A DNA stretch of 52,331 nucleotides from an uncultured Paraprevotella sp. (GTDB taxonomy: Bacteria > Bacteroidota > Bacteroidia > Bacteroidales > Bacteroidaceae), in NCBI GenBank assembly GCA_944320775.1, contig CALUIV010000020.1, forward strand, positions 1 through 52,331, in the 5' to 3' direction. Below are positions 25,724-35,211 of this stretch, piece by piece. Position numbers and translations under genes: made by a program. The notes under the pieces were generated by a model, which did no database searches, was not told the DNA's origin, and worked only from the letters and a program-made list of their open reading frames with translations. The stretch's first letter is position 1. The number at the start of each line of letters is the position of its first letter.

Positions 25724-26833
25724 ATGATACTAAAGCATATATCTATTCTGAACTACAAAAATATTGGTGAAGCTGAGCTGGATCTTTCTTCAAAAATGAA
25801 TTGCTTCTTAGGAAACAACGGGCAGGGCAAGACAAATTTGCTTGATGCCGTATATTATCTTTCTTTTTGTAAGAGCTTCGCTAATTCGGTTGATTCTCAG
25901 AATATTCGTCATGATGCCGATTTCTTTATGATTCAGGGATTTTATGAACATGAGGACGGAACACCTGAAGAGATTTATTGCGGTATGAAGCGAAAATTGA
26001 AAAAGCAGTTCAAACGCAATAAAAAAGAATACAAACGACTGGCGGAACATATCGGCTTGATACCTTTGGTTATGGTATCGCCGGCTGATGCGGATCTGAT
26101 TGCTGGAGGGAGTGAAGAGCGGCGACGTTTTATGGATTTGGTGATTTCACAATACGATGCTGGATATTTGGATGCGTTGGTACGTTACAATAAAGCTCTT
26201 TTGCAACGGAATGCTTTGTTGAAGATGGAGGAGGAACCGGATATAGAATTGCTGGTTTTATGGGAAGAGGCTATGGCTCAGGAAGGTGAGCGTATTTATG
26301 CCGGCCGAAAAGCTTATATAGACGAATTTATTCCGATATTTCAAAATTTTTATCGGAAAATATCTGGAAATAAGGAGCTGGTCGGATTAAATTATGTATC
26401 ACATTGCCAGCGAGGACCACTTCTCGAGGTCATACAGCGTGACCGGGCAAAGGATCGTATTATGGGCTATTCGTTGCATGGAGTGCATAAGGATGAATTG
26501 GAGATGACATTAGATGGTTTTCCGATTAAGAAGGAAGGTTCACAAGGACAGAATAAGACTTTCTTAATTGCATTGAAATTGGCTCAGTTTGATTTTTTGA
26601 AACGTACTGGCAGTAAAACTACTCCTTTGCTATTGCTCGACGATCTGTTTGATAAACTGGATGCTGATCGTGTAGAACAGATCGTAAAGCTTGTTGCAGG
26701 CGATAGTTTTGGGCAGATTTTTATTACGGATACGAATCGGGGACATTTGGATCAGATTTTGAGCCGAATAGGAAATGATTATAAGCTGTTCCGTGTTACA
26801 GACGGAGAGATTTTGGAAAAGAATAATATTTGA
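25724..26833 (+). CDS. recF: DNA replication and repair protein RecF
   Basis: This 369-residue SMC-like ATPase has Walker A GNNGQGKTN near residue 30, the RecF block YLSFCKSFANS, the HGVHKDELEM segment, an ABC-type signature region QGQNKTFLIALKLAQ and Walker B PLLLLDDLFDKLD. RecF loads RecA at gapped, SSB-coated DNA together with RecO and RecR. The downstream DUF721 gene starts one base after its stop, a pairing common in Bacteroidetes. Confidence 0.95.
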   Translation: MILKHISILNYKNIGEAELDLSSKMNCFLGNNGQGKTNLLDAVYYLSFCKSFANSVDSQNIRHDADFFMIQGFYEHEDGTPEEIYCGMKRKLKKQFKRNKKEYKRLAEHIGLIPLVMVSPADADLIAGGSEERRRFMDLVISQYDAGYLDALVRYNKALLQRNALLKMEEEPDIELLVLWEEAMAQEGERIYAGRKAYIDEFIPIFQNFYRKISGNKELVGLNYVSHCQRGPLLEVIQRDRAKDRIMGYSLHGVHKDELEMTLDGFPIKKEGSQGQNKTFLIALKLAQFDFLKRTGSKTTPLLLLDDLFDKLDADRVEQIVKLVAGDSFGQIFITDTNRGHLDQILSRIGNDYKLFRVTDGEILEKNNI

Positions 26834-26834
26834 T

Positions 26835-27125
26835 ATGCGAAGAAAAAATGCTCAGTCGATAGGTGATGTGTTAAGGCAATTTTTGCGTCAGGAGGGATTG
26901 GAAACTCCTTTGAATGAGATGCGTATGGTTGCAGCTTGGGCCGAAGTAATGGGACGGGGTGTTGCTTCTTATACAGGAGATGTCTTTGTGAAAAACAGTA
27001 TTTTATACGTGCAGATTAAATCTCCGGCTTTACGTTCTAATCTTATGATGAACCGAGATGCTTTAGTACGTCGGTTAAATGAACATGTTGGGGCACAAGT
27101 GATTCAGAATATTATATTCCGTTGA
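26835..27125 (+). CDS. DUF721 (DciA-like) protein
   Basis: This 96-residue protein starts with the ATG at 26835, one base after recF stops; a longer in-frame start at 26775 lies inside recF and was not used. It shows the DUF721 pattern: basic N-terminus, IGDVLRQFLR, AWAEVMGRGVASYT, and ILYVQIKSPALRSNLMMNRD. DUF721 includes DciA, the ancestral loader of the DnaB helicase, found in bacteria without DnaC/DnaI. A replication role beside recF therefore makes sense but is inferred. Confidence 0.85.
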   Translation: MRRKNAQSIGDVLRQFLRQEGLETPLNEMRMVAAWAEVMGRGVASYTGDVFVKNSILYVQIKSPALRSNLMMNRDALVRRLNEHVGAQVIQNIIFR

Positions 27126-27182
27126 ATGTTAGCCAGAAGTTTTTATTTGGTCAGCTGTTGACTGTAACCTGTTCAATCCAGT

Positions 27183-27719
27183 TCAATCCGAAATGATTTC
27201 GTCCATAATGATGTCGTGTTGTTCACATGGAATTTCCGAAAGCATTTGAAAATCGAAACAGACACCTATTTTATAGATCCGTTTCGACTGCACTTTTCCA
27301 AGCAGTCTGTCGTAGTAACCTTTTCCGCGGCCTAATCTATGTCCGGTGGAGTCAAATGCCATTCCAGGAATGAAAGCCAGTTCGATGGTTTCCGGTTGTA
27401 TGATTTCTCCTTTGGGTTCATATATACCGAATTTTTCCTCCTGAATCAGATTTTCGTCGCCGGTATATAGTTTTAGTTCTAATGATTCTTCGTGTATTAC
27501 AGGAAGGATTAACTGTTTTTCTTTATAATATTTATGTAGGATGTCACATGTGTTGACTTCATCTGCCAGAGCATGATAGAGCAATATGGTTTGTGCCTTT
27601 CGAAAAAGAGGGTGTTGTTCTATCTGCTTGCAAATAGTGGTGGATTTCTCTTGCAGTTCTTCAGGTGTATATTGTTTCTTTAGACTCCTGATTTTTTTTC
27701 TGAGTGTACTTTTGTCCAT
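27183..27719 (-). CDS. 5-formyltetrahydrofolate cyclo-ligase
   Basis: This 178-residue enzyme converts 5-formyl-THF to 5,10-methenyl-THF with ATP, returning a dead-end folate to the one-carbon pool. It has the basic N-terminal KSTLRKKIRSLKK, the LYHALADEVNT block and the ATP/folate site GRGKGYYDRLLG. Length is normal. It converges on recF-DUF721 and is separated from the S41 protease gene by a terminator. Confidence 0.92.
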   Translation of the reverse strand: MDKSTLRKKIRSLKKQYTPEELQEKSTTICKQIEQHPLFRKAQTILLYHALADEVNTCDILHKYYKEKQLILPVIHEESLELKLYTGDENLIQEEKFGIYEPKGEIIQPETIELAFIPGMAFDSTGHRLGRGKGYYDRLLGKVQSKRIYKIGVCFDFQMLSEIPCEQHDIIMDEIISD

Positions 27720-27757
27720 GTGTGCGATTGTATCTTTCTGTACTTTTGAAAAAGAAT

Positions 27758-27817
27758 GACCGAAACAACGATTGTCTCAATCACCCATAAGAGAGTGTGC
27801 TTATCGTTGTTTCGGTC
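27758..27817 (-). terminator. Terminator of the S41 protease operon
   Basis: A perfect 15-bp stem, GACCGAAACAACGAT (27758-27772) with ATCGTTGTTTCGGTC (27803-27817), encloses a 30-base loop. On the minus strand the stem is followed by a T-rich run. It lies 11 bases past the S41 protease stop codon. Confidence 0.75.
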
Positions 27818-27827
27818 TTCTCTGAAA

Positions 27828-29519
27828 TTATTTGTTTTTCTTCTCTTTTGAAGTTTGATCGCTTTTCTGCGTTTTTTCAGTTGCGGCTTTCTGCGTTTCC
27901 GGTTTTTTAGGATATGCCTCGCCGGCTTCCATTACAGCCAATGATTTGATAATGGCCGGATCGGTTTCGTTGAGGTATTTGATAAAGGCTTCAGTATTCA
28001 TGATGTTGTAGATAATCATGCCATAGACATTTTCTTCGAAAAGCTTGTAGGACTTACGAATCATTAAGTTTCTACGTTTCAGACCTTTCTTAGCCGCATA
28101 ATTGGCAAACTGATTGATTACGTTTTTACGTTTCAGATATTGAGCTAATTCATCAGGTGTTTCAAACTTGTTGAGTTCTTGACGATTGGCATCAGCGTAT
28201 TCGAAACAGAATTGACGAAGTAGGCCACTGAATACAGCTTCTTTATAATATACCGTGATTCCGGTTGTATCTTCCGGAACAAAAATGTCAGGCATGATAC
28301 CGCCACCGCCATATACGGTTCTTCCCAAACGGGTCGTATATTTTTCACCCTCTTGCTTGATACTGTCTTGAGAGAAGAATTCACCACGTTCATATCGGGT
28401 CAGCAGATCGTTTTCGTATTCTTCTTCATGACCTTTTTCATAATGTTTCTGGATACATCTGCCCGAAGGAGTATAATAACGTGCTGTAGTCAGACGTACG
28501 ATACTGCCGTCCCGGAATTCAATCGGTAACTGGACTAATCCTTTTCCGAATGATCGACGTCCGATTACCGTACCCCGGTCGTTATCCTGGATTGCTCCAG
28601 CGAAAATTTCACTGGCAGAAGCCGAACGTTCGTCTATCAGTACAATGAGCGGAAGATTACGGAATCCGCCCTGACCGTCGCTAAAATAATTTTCACGAGG
28701 TGATTTTCTTCCTTCTGTATAAACAATCAGTTGGTTTTTGGGGAGGAACACATTGGCCATCTGGATGGCTGTATGCATGTATCCTCCAGAGTTACCGCGC
28801 AGGTCGATGATAAGGTTTTTCAAACCTTGTTTATTCAGTTTGGCCAAAGCGACCAATAATTCAGGATAGGTTGTTTCCGAGAAACTCTTAACACGTAAAT
28901 ATCCTGTCTGGTCGTTAATCATATAAGCAACATCAATACTGTGCTGTGGAATGTCACCACGGACAATTTCAAATGTCATCGGTTCTTTTTCTGTTCTTCG
29001 ACGAATGCCGAGTGTAACCTTTGAACCTTTAGGACCTTTCAGTTTTTTCTTGGCATTGATGTCGGTTACGCTATCGCCTACAAAAGGTTTGTTGTCGACA
29101 CTGATGATACGGTCGCCTGCCATAAGGCCCACTTTTTCAGAAGGTCCGCCTTCAAGAACCTCCATAATGTGAATAGTATCGTCCTTTATGGTGAACATGA
29201 CACCAATTCCAGAGAAGCTTCCTTTCAGGTCTTCCATGGATTCTTCTGCATTCTGAGCACTGATGTATGCTGAATGTGGATCTAATTCAGACAGTATCTT
29301 GGGCATGGCATCTTCAATCACAGTAGCCATGTCAATGGTATCTACATATTGTTCGTCAATTATGCGTAACAAATCATTCAATTTGTTGTTACTCGTATTG
29401 ATGATGTTTAATCGGTTGCCGGAGAAATGATTGGCATAGAAAGTTCCGATAAGAATTCCGGCAATCATGCTCAATGCCAAGAAGAATGGCATGAAGCGTG
29501 GCGAGCGACTCTTGTTCAT
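27828..29519 (-). CDS. S41 family C-terminal processing peptidase
   Basis: This 563-residue protein has an N-terminal signal anchor (FFLALSMIAGILIGTFYA), a PDZ domain (about residues 85-170, GGPSEKVGLMAGDRIISVD) and an S41 catalytic domain with GNSGG, ERSASASEIFAGAIQD containing the nucleophilic Ser near 302, and the general-base Lys in SFGKGLVQ. Such CtpA/Prc-type proteases trim or degrade periplasmic proteins. The C-terminal 60 residues are Lys/Thr/Glu-rich and probably disordered. It lies 28 bases after the dCMP deaminase gene, probably in one operon with it and the M3 peptidase. Confidence 0.92.
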   Translation of the reverse strand: MNKSRSPRFMPFFLALSMIAGILIGTFYANHFSGNRLNIINTSNNKLNDLLRIIDEQYVDTIDMATVIEDAMPKILSELDPHSAYISAQNAEESMEDLKGSFSGIGVMFTIKDDTIHIMEVLEGGPSEKVGLMAGDRIISVDNKPFVGDSVTDINAKKKLKGPKGSKVTLGIRRRTEKEPMTFEIVRGDIPQHSIDVAYMINDQTGYLRVKSFSETTYPELLVALAKLNKQGLKNLIIDLRGNSGGYMHTAIQMANVFLPKNQLIVYTEGRKSPRENYFSDGQGGFRNLPLIVLIDERSASASEIFAGAIQDNDRGTVIGRRSFGKGLVQLPIEFRDGSIVRLTTARYYTPSGRCIQKHYEKGHEEEYENDLLTRYERGEFFSQDSIKQEGEKYTTRLGRTVYGGGGIMPDIFVPEDTTGITVYYKEAVFSGLLRQFCFEYADANRQELNKFETPDELAQYLKRKNVINQFANYAAKKGLKRRNLMIRKSYKLFEENVYGMIIYNIMNTEAFIKYLNETDPAIIKSLAVMEAGEAYPKKPETQKAATEKTQKSDQTSKEKKNK

Positions 29520-29547
29520 TGTTTTATTGTTTTATAAGATTTGTCGG

Positions 29548-29997
29548 TTATATTTTTTCCAATTCAATCTGTTCTACCGTGATGCCTGCACGTTTGAGCA
29601 GGTTTATTCCGTCTTCTATACGGTAGTTCCGATTGTAGATGACTCTTTTGATACCAGCCTGAATGATCAGTTTGGCACATTCGATGCATGGAGCGTCAGT
29701 AACATACAATGTGGCATTTTCACTGTTGTTGTTTGATCGGGCTATTTTGGTAATGGCATTGGCTTCTGCATGCAGTACGTAGGGTAGTGTGATATTTTGT
29801 TCGTCTTCACATACATTTTCAAATCCAGATGGCGTTCCGTTATAGCCGTCGGAAATAATCATTTTATCTTTGACAATCAGGGCACCAACTTTTCTTCTTA
29901 CACAATAACTGTTTTCGGCCCATATATGAGCCATGCGTAAGTAACGTATATCCAGTTCCTGCTGCTTTTCTTCGTTGTTTATTTTTTTATTTTCCAT
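29548..29997 (-). CDS. dCMP deaminase family protein
   Basis: This 149-residue cytidine/deoxycytidylate deaminase-fold enzyme has zinc ligands HAE (in YVLHAEANAI) and PCIEC (in VTDAPCIECAKLII), and the NGTPSGF and VCEDE blocks typical of the dCMP deaminase/ComEB group. It converts dCMP to dUMP, feeding thymidylate synthesis. It lies between the M3 peptidase (3 bases upstream) and the S41 protease, so the enzyme is probably cotranscribed with two proteases, without an obvious shared pathway. Confidence 0.9.
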   Translation of the reverse strand: MENKKINNEEKQQELDIRYLRMAHIWAENSYCVRRKVGALIVKDKMIISDGYNGTPSGFENVCEDEQNITLPYVLHAEANAITKIARSNNNSENATLYVTDAPCIECAKLIIQAGIKRVIYNRNYRIEDGINLLKRAGITVEQIELEKI

Positions 29998-30000
29998 TTT

Positions 30001-32091
30001 TTAGTTTTTGGTAGTTGAGGTTATACCGTTTCGTGTCAACAATGCATCAATGCTTGGTTCTTGGCCTCTGAAACGTTTATATAAGGTCATTGGATGTTCG
30101 GTTCCTCCTTTCGACAGAATATTATCGCGGAAACTTTGTGCCACTTCTTGACTGAATATGCCGTTCTTTTGGAATACGGAGAATGCATCAGCATCAAGGA
30201 CTTCTGCCCATTTGTAACTATAATAACCGGCAGCATATCCACCCGACATGATATGTCCGAATTGTACGGTCATGCAGGTTCCGTCGATTTGTGGGAATAA
30301 TTGTGCTTTTTTCCATGCTTCACGTTCAAACTGCATGATATCGTCATGGAATTCTTCCTTAAGCGTGTAATAAGCCATATCTAAAAGTCCGAAACTTACC
30401 TGGCGAATACATGCATAGGCTATGTTGAAATTACGACTCGCTATGATTCGTTCGATCAGTTCTGTCGGCATGGGTTCACCTGTTTCATAATGACGTGCAA
30501 ACGTATTGAGAAAATCAGGTTCGACCGCAAAATTTTCCATAATCTGTGATGGAAGTTCTACAAAGTCCCAATATACACTGGTTCCACTGAGACTTTCGAA
30601 GCGGGTGTTGGCAAATATACCATGCAAAGCATGTCCAAATTCATGCAGGAATGTTTCTACTTCGCTGAGGGTGAGCAATGCAGGTTTGCTTTCAGTTGGC
30701 TTTGTGAAATTCATGGTTACCGAAACGTGTGGACGGCTATTTCCATCTTCTTCACTGATCCATTGGTCTTTGTATGATGTCATCCAGGCACCACTTTGTT
30801 TGCCCTCTCGCGGATGGAAATCTGTGTAGAGCACGGCTAAATAAGAACCGTCTTTATCAAATACTTCGTATGCTGTGACATCCGGATGGTAAACAGGAAT
30901 ATCTTTGTTTTCTACAAATGTAATGCCATAGAGACGGGTTGCAAGTCCGAATATCCCAGATTTCACCTGACTTAATTCGAAATAAGGACGGAGCATTTCT
31001 GCATCCAAGTTGTATTTTTCTAATTTTAGTTTATGGGCATAATATGCAAAATCCCAAGGTTCTATAGTGAAATCATCGCCTTCAGTTCGTTTTGCTAAAG
31101 CTTCAATTTCTTCAACTTCCTTGCGTGCGGCAGGCATGTAAGCTTCAAGCAGTTCGTTGAGGAGCCTATATACATTTGTACTGTTCTCAGCCATTCTCTT
31201 GGTCAGTACAAAATCAGCGTATGTTTCATAACCAAGCATTTGCGCACGTTCACGTCGTAGATTGATGATCTGCCGGGCGATGTCCATATTGTTGTACTCA
31301 TTGTCGTGTGTGCATATCGTATTACGAGCCATGTACATCTTTTTACGGAGTTCCCGATTGTCGGCATAAGTCATAAAAGGTGTGATACTTGGAGCGTGCA
31401 AAGTGAATATCCAGCCTTCTACCTGTTTTTCTTTTGCGGCTAGTGCTGCAGCTTCGATGGCTGATTCAGGCAGACCGGACAGATCTTCAGAATTTGTAAT
31501 ATGCAGGCTAAAATTGTTCGTCTCTTTCAGGTTGTTTTGTGAGAATTGTAACGTGAGACGGCTCATTTCCTTACTTATTTCCCGAAAACGTTTCTTTTGA
31601 TCAGGGTTTAGATTGGCGCCACTCCGGATAAAACCATCATACATTTTCTCCAGTAACATTTGTTCTTCTGTATCCAATGGTCTGTGATGTTCATATACGT
31701 ATTTTACGCGTGCAAATAATTTTTCGTTGAGCATGATGTTGTTGGCATGTTCAGATAGGATCGGAGACATTTTCTGGGCCAGTTCATCCATCTCATCGCA
31801 GGTTTCAGCACTCAACAAATTAAAAAAAACTTCAGTAACACGTGATAACAGATTATCGGGTGTACTGTAAGCTATTGTGTTCTCAAAAGTCGGTTCTTCC
31901 GGATTATTTGCGATTTTATCGATCAGTTCATTGTCTTGTCTGATTCCTTCCAATATAGCAGGTTCATAGTCTTCTATATGTATTTGATCGAAAGGCGCAG
32001 TATTGTGAGGTGTTCCGTATGGTTGTTTGAAGAATGGATTTGTACGTTCTTCAGACGGAATGGCTTGTTTGTTCTTGATATTATCTTTCAT
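30001..32091 (-). CDS. M3 family peptidyl-dipeptidase (Dcp-like)
   Basis: This 696-residue zinc metallopeptidase has the thermolysin-like motif FLHEFGHALHG (HExxH), the third ligand region downstream, and M3 family blocks such as GIFANTRFESLSGTSVYWDFVELPSQ and GGYAAGYYSYKWAEVLDADAF. Size and layout match bacterial Dcp, which removes dipeptides from peptide C-termini. No signal peptide is evident, so it is probably cytoplasmic. The dCMP deaminase gene starts 3 bases after its stop. Confidence 0.93.
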   Translation of the reverse strand: MKDNIKNKQAIPSEERTNPFFKQPYGTPHNTAPFDQIHIEDYEPAILEGIRQDNELIDKIANNPEEPTFENTIAYSTPDNLLSRVTEVFFNLLSAETCDEMDELAQKMSPILSEHANNIMLNEKLFARVKYVYEHHRPLDTEEQMLLEKMYDGFIRSGANLNPDQKKRFREISKEMSRLTLQFSQNNLKETNNFSLHITNSEDLSGLPESAIEAAALAAKEKQVEGWIFTLHAPSITPFMTYADNRELRKKMYMARNTICTHDNEYNNMDIARQIINLRRERAQMLGYETYADFVLTKRMAENSTNVYRLLNELLEAYMPAARKEVEEIEALAKRTEGDDFTIEPWDFAYYAHKLKLEKYNLDAEMLRPYFELSQVKSGIFGLATRLYGITFVENKDIPVYHPDVTAYEVFDKDGSYLAVLYTDFHPREGKQSGAWMTSYKDQWISEEDGNSRPHVSVTMNFTKPTESKPALLTLSEVETFLHEFGHALHGIFANTRFESLSGTSVYWDFVELPSQIMENFAVEPDFLNTFARHYETGEPMPTELIERIIASRNFNIAYACIRQVSFGLLDMAYYTLKEEFHDDIMQFEREAWKKAQLFPQIDGTCMTVQFGHIMSGGYAAGYYSYKWAEVLDADAFSVFQKNGIFSQEVAQSFRDNILSKGGTEHPMTLYKRFRGQEPSIDALLTRNGITSTTKN

Positions 32092-32149
32092 TATTTTGTT
32101 AGATTATAAACAGTTTTGTCTTGTGAGTATTTCTTATATAATAGTATAC

Positions 32150-32827
32150 TTATGAGTTTTGTTTCACCAGATTTTCCAAGGCCGGGATGATGATTGCTTT
32201 TCTTTTTAGCAGGATATCTCCATTTTTTTGCATCTGGTTGAGAGCTTTCGACACGTTTATACGAGTGACGTTCAGATGTTTAGCAAGATCTTCCATTTTG
32301 ATGTACAAAGTTTTTTCTCCTGCGGGATATATGACTTTTGTTATAATAAAATCGACGATCTTGTTTTCCAATCTTTCTGCTGGAGAACGCCAAAGTAGCC
32401 GTTGATTCTTAAATATTTGAGTAGATAATAGATTCATGATGTTGATACGAAAAACTTCATACGACATGAATATGTGGTTTACTGCCTGTTTTTCTACAGA
32501 CAGAATACAAGTATCGCTTTGTGCTGTGTAAGTATGTGTGAAACGTGGATAGATACCATAAAGAGCTTCTGCCTGAAGAACTCCTGGCGCTTGAATACGT
32601 TCTGTTAATGTAAATTGATGATCATCTGATCTCGTGCTTACGGTCAGGTTACCTTTTAGAAGAAACAATAAGTGATTGCATACTTCGTCCTGGCGAGCGA
32701 TAATCTGGTTTTGCTCGAATGTGGTAAAATTGAATTTAACTGTTTCAATGATTTGAGTCAGGTCGTCCTTTCCCAAACCTTGAAACAATGGCAATTCCAG
32801 TAAAGTTTCAAACATTGAGCGTTCCAT
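32150..32827 (-). CDS. Crp/Fnr family transcriptional regulator
   Basis: This 225-residue protein has an N-terminal cyclic-nucleotide-binding-like beta roll (about residues 15-130) and a C-terminal winged HTH (DLAKHLNVTRINVSKALNQMQKNG). No cysteine cluster of the FNR kind is seen, and the cAMP-contacting residues cannot be assigned, so the signal is unknown. It is the last gene of a minus-strand run, starting 24 bases after apbE, which suggests it senses something linked to respiration or metal state; that is inference. Confidence 0.88.
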   Translation of the reverse strand: MERSMFETLLELPLFQGLGKDDLTQIIETVKFNFTTFEQNQIIARQDEVCNHLLFLLKGNLTVSTRSDDHQFTLTERIQAPGVLQAEALYGIYPRFTHTYTAQSDTCILSVEKQAVNHIFMSYEVFRINIMNLLSTQIFKNQRLLWRSPAERLENKIVDFIITKVIYPAGEKTLYIKMEDLAKHLNVTRINVSKALNQMQKNGDILLKRKAIIIPALENLVKQNS

Positions 32828-32851
32828 GAATCTGTTTTTTATTTCTCAGGT

Positions 32852-33880
32852 TTATTTTTGAATCATTTGTTCCAGTTTCGGGGTAAAATAAATTTGGTTT
32901 TTTCCATTTTCATCAGCATAAATAAAATATGCCTGAATTTCCGGATGTTTGTCTAGGATAAGTTTAGCCTTTTCAAGTCCGAGCACCATAAATGCAGTGG
33001 CATATGCATCTGCTGTAGCACAATCTTTAGCCAACACAGTAGAGGATAAGATTGAATGTTGCACAGGATAACCCGTTTTCGGATCTATGGTATGTGCATA
33101 CTTCTTTCCGTCTTTATAGTAAAAATTACGGTAGTTGCCAGAAGTTGCCATTGCAATATCGCTGATATTCAGTATGGTTTGGATTTCATTATTGGTATTC
33201 GTTGAGTCGTCTGTCGGTTTGTTTACACCAATCCTCCAACGTTTTTTACTTGGACTGATACCTTTTACGGCAATTTCTCCTCCGATTTCTACCATATAAT
33301 TTTGTATTCCCTTTTTTTCCAGTAAACGAGCAACAACGTCAGTTCCATAACCTTTGGCAATGGCACTACAATCCAATATAGTACGTGAATCCTGTTTCTT
33401 AATTTTTCCGTTTTCAATCCATACTTTATTGAAGCCTACAAATTGCAACATACTATCTATGGCATTTTGAGAAATACTATCGGTATTCTTAAAACCAAAA
33501 CCCCAGGCATTAACCAAAGGAGCTACCGTAATATCAAAAGCGCCATCTGTATTTTTACTGATTTCTTTAGCCAAGTTAAAAACATCAAGAAACATGGAAT
33601 CAAGTAGAACGCTGTCGTTGTTGTTGACTCGTGTAATGATGGATTCTTTATTGAATGGAGAAAGCGAATGGTCAACCTTCTGAAGTTCGCTGACTATTTC
33701 ATTCTGAAGACTGGAATCACATTGATAAGTCAGATGATAAATGGTACCAAAGATCATACCTTCATTTTTCTGATAGGGAGTTTCATGATGGTTCTTGATG
33801 ATATAAATTGTACCAATGATAAGCAACGCTAAGAAGGGGAGTTGCCATTTCAGTTTTTTCTTTCTGTCTTGATTAGTCAT
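32852..33880 (-). CDS. apbE: FAD:protein FMN transferase
   Basis: This 342-residue protein is anchored by an N-terminal membrane helix (LPFLALLIIGTIYII) and has the ApbE blocks DCSAIAKGYGTDVVARLLEK, YMVEIGGEIAVKG, KYAHTIDPKTGYPV and CATADAYATAFMVLG. ApbE attaches FMN through a phosphodiester bond to threonines of Nqr/Rnf subunits and other flavoproteins outside the cytoplasm. No target gene lies in this window. It lies 12 bases before the end of mntP's upstream neighbourhood, in a tight operon. Confidence 0.92.
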   Translation of the reverse strand: MTNQDRKKKLKWQLPFLALLIIGTIYIIKNHHETPYQKNEGMIFGTIYHLTYQCDSSLQNEIVSELQKVDHSLSPFNKESIITRVNNNDSVLLDSMFLDVFNLAKEISKNTDGAFDITVAPLVNAWGFGFKNTDSISQNAIDSMLQFVGFNKVWIENGKIKKQDSRTILDCSAIAKGYGTDVVARLLEKKGIQNYMVEIGGEIAVKGISPSKKRWRIGVNKPTDDSTNTNNEIQTILNISDIAMATSGNYRNFYYKDGKKYAHTIDPKTGYPVQHSILSSTVLAKDCATADAYATAFMVLGLEKAKLILDKHPEIQAYFIYADENGKNQIYFTPKLEQMIQK

Positions 33881-33892
33881 ATAAAAAATATA

Positions 33893-34471
33893 TTATGTCA
33901 GGTGTTCTATTAGTATTTTTATGCCGATACAAATAAGAATCATTCCACCTATCGGTTCTGCCGGAATTCTGATTTTTTTTCCAGCCAGGATACCGATACC
34001 AAGGCCTGCGGCGGTAAAGAGTGAAGAACCTAATGCAATGGTCAGTGTCGGAACAAGCATTCCTGTTTCGCCTTTATTTAAGAATGCAAAAGAAACTCCG
34101 ACTGCTAATGCATCGATACTTGTAGCAATAGCCATGGTCAGAATGTTTCTTAACTTAAATAATTTGGACTGTACGATTTCTTCATTATCCTTGTTCTTAG
34201 AAAATATCCCTTCGTATATCATTCGAATACCCAAATAGGAGAGGAGAATAAAAGCAATCCAATGGTCTATCGGTTCTACAATACTTTTAAAGGCAGATCC
34301 TCCCAGCCAGCCCAATGCAGTCATTCCTCCTTGGAATACACCAAAAAGAATAATCATTTGAGTCATAGGTTTGCTAATGAACTTTTGGGAAGATATACCA
34401 CTTGCAATACTTACGGTGAAACAATCCATGGCCAAAGCTATGGCAATGATAATGATTTCAGCAATAGTCAT
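33893..34471 (-). CDS. mntP: Manganese efflux pump MntP
   Basis: This 192-residue protein has six membrane helices and two internally repeated halves. Acidic residues lie in the two repeated signature positions, ALAMDCFTVSIASG near the N-terminus and ATSIDALAVGVSFAFL in the second half. MntP exports Mn(II) and protects from manganese excess; in other bacteria it is often under an Mn riboswitch or MntR, neither of which is visible here. It lies 12 bases upstream of apbE and 14 bases downstream of the DUF6048 gene. Confidence 0.93.
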   Translation of the reverse strand: MTIAEIIIIAIALAMDCFTVSIASGISSQKFISKPMTQMIILFGVFQGGMTALGWLGGSAFKSIVEPIDHWIAFILLSYLGIRMIYEGIFSKNKDNEEIVQSKLFKLRNILTMAIATSIDALAVGVSFAFLNKGETGMLVPTLTIALGSSLFTAAGLGIGILAGKKIRIPAEPIGGMILICIGIKILIEHLT

Positions 34472-34485
34472 TTTTCAATGTTCTG

Positions 34486-35211
34486 TTAGATATTAAAAAT
34501 GATATTAAATGTTCCTCCAAAACAAGTTGATGAAGCATACTTTCCGAAACCTGGTATATACCATGGATTACCATGTTTTTCTTCTGTATGTTTTAAAAGA
34601 AGCTTATAACGTAGTGTCCATCCGACGCGCAGAAAACTCCATAATTTTGTTTCCAGACCAAACAGCGCCTCCGCCCAGTGAGCTGTAGCTGGCTCATTCT
34701 CCAAGCGGAATGGAGTGGGGTTGTCCCAAACCGGATCATTGAATCCTTCATCATACATGTTATAATTGTATCTGGACAAGCCATACCGGACTCCGGCATA
34801 TAGCCTGTTTCCATTACGTTTTTTGGTAAAATTGTAGTCCATACCAATTCGTAAATAAGGTGCTTTGGTACTATATCTTTTATTAGTTTCTTCCGAAATG
34901 TAGTTGCATTCTCCATATCCTAATTCAAAAGCCGGAAAATATTTTTCCTTGAAATTAAGTCGTAGAGATGCTTCCATTTGGGCAAAATCTGCACTGAAAA
35001 GTTTCATTCCCAAACCGGATAAGTCTGCTGTGATGGCAATTCCGCAGAAAACGGGTACAGGCTTTTCCTTTAGTGTTTCCAGAAGAGGTTCTGTCTGTTC
35101 CTGTGTTGTCGTTTTTTTTATTGTAAGCGTGTCTTGTTGCTGTGCCCATGTTGGAATAAAGAGCAGGCTAAAGATCAGTGTACAAAACGATTTTAAAATT
35201 TTCTGTCGCAT
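34486..35211 (-). CDS. DUF6048 outer-membrane beta-barrel-like protein
   Basis: This 241-residue protein has a signal peptide ending in PTWAQ and a mature part rich in alternating hydrophobic/aromatic strands (PYLRIGMDYNF, LYAGVRYGLSRYNYNMY, RVGWTLRYKLLL), ending with the FGGTFNIIFNI strand. It fits a small outer-membrane barrel and the DUF6048 family of Bacteroidales. Function is unknown. Its first 44 bases overlap the end of the DUF6452 gene, the typical arrangement of the pair, which suggests translational coupling and a joint role. Confidence 0.75.
   Translation of the reverse strand: MRQKILKSFCTLIFSLLFIPTWAQQQDTLTIKKTTTQEQTEPLLETLKEKPVPVFCGIAITADLSGLGMKLFSADFAQMEASLRLNFKEKYFPAFELGYGECNYISEETNKRYSTKAPYLRIGMDYNFTKKRNGNRLYAGVRYGLSRYNYNMYDEGFNDPVWDNPTPFRLENEPATAHWAEALFGLETKLWSFLRVGWTLRYKLLLKHTEEKHGNPWYIPGFGKYASSTCFGGTFNIIFNI

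Noticed and set aside
27163-27190. Short direct repeat AGTTCAATCC/GTTCAATCC
   Set aside because: Only two copies of about 9 bases, one overlapping the end of a gene; no sign of an array or attachment site.
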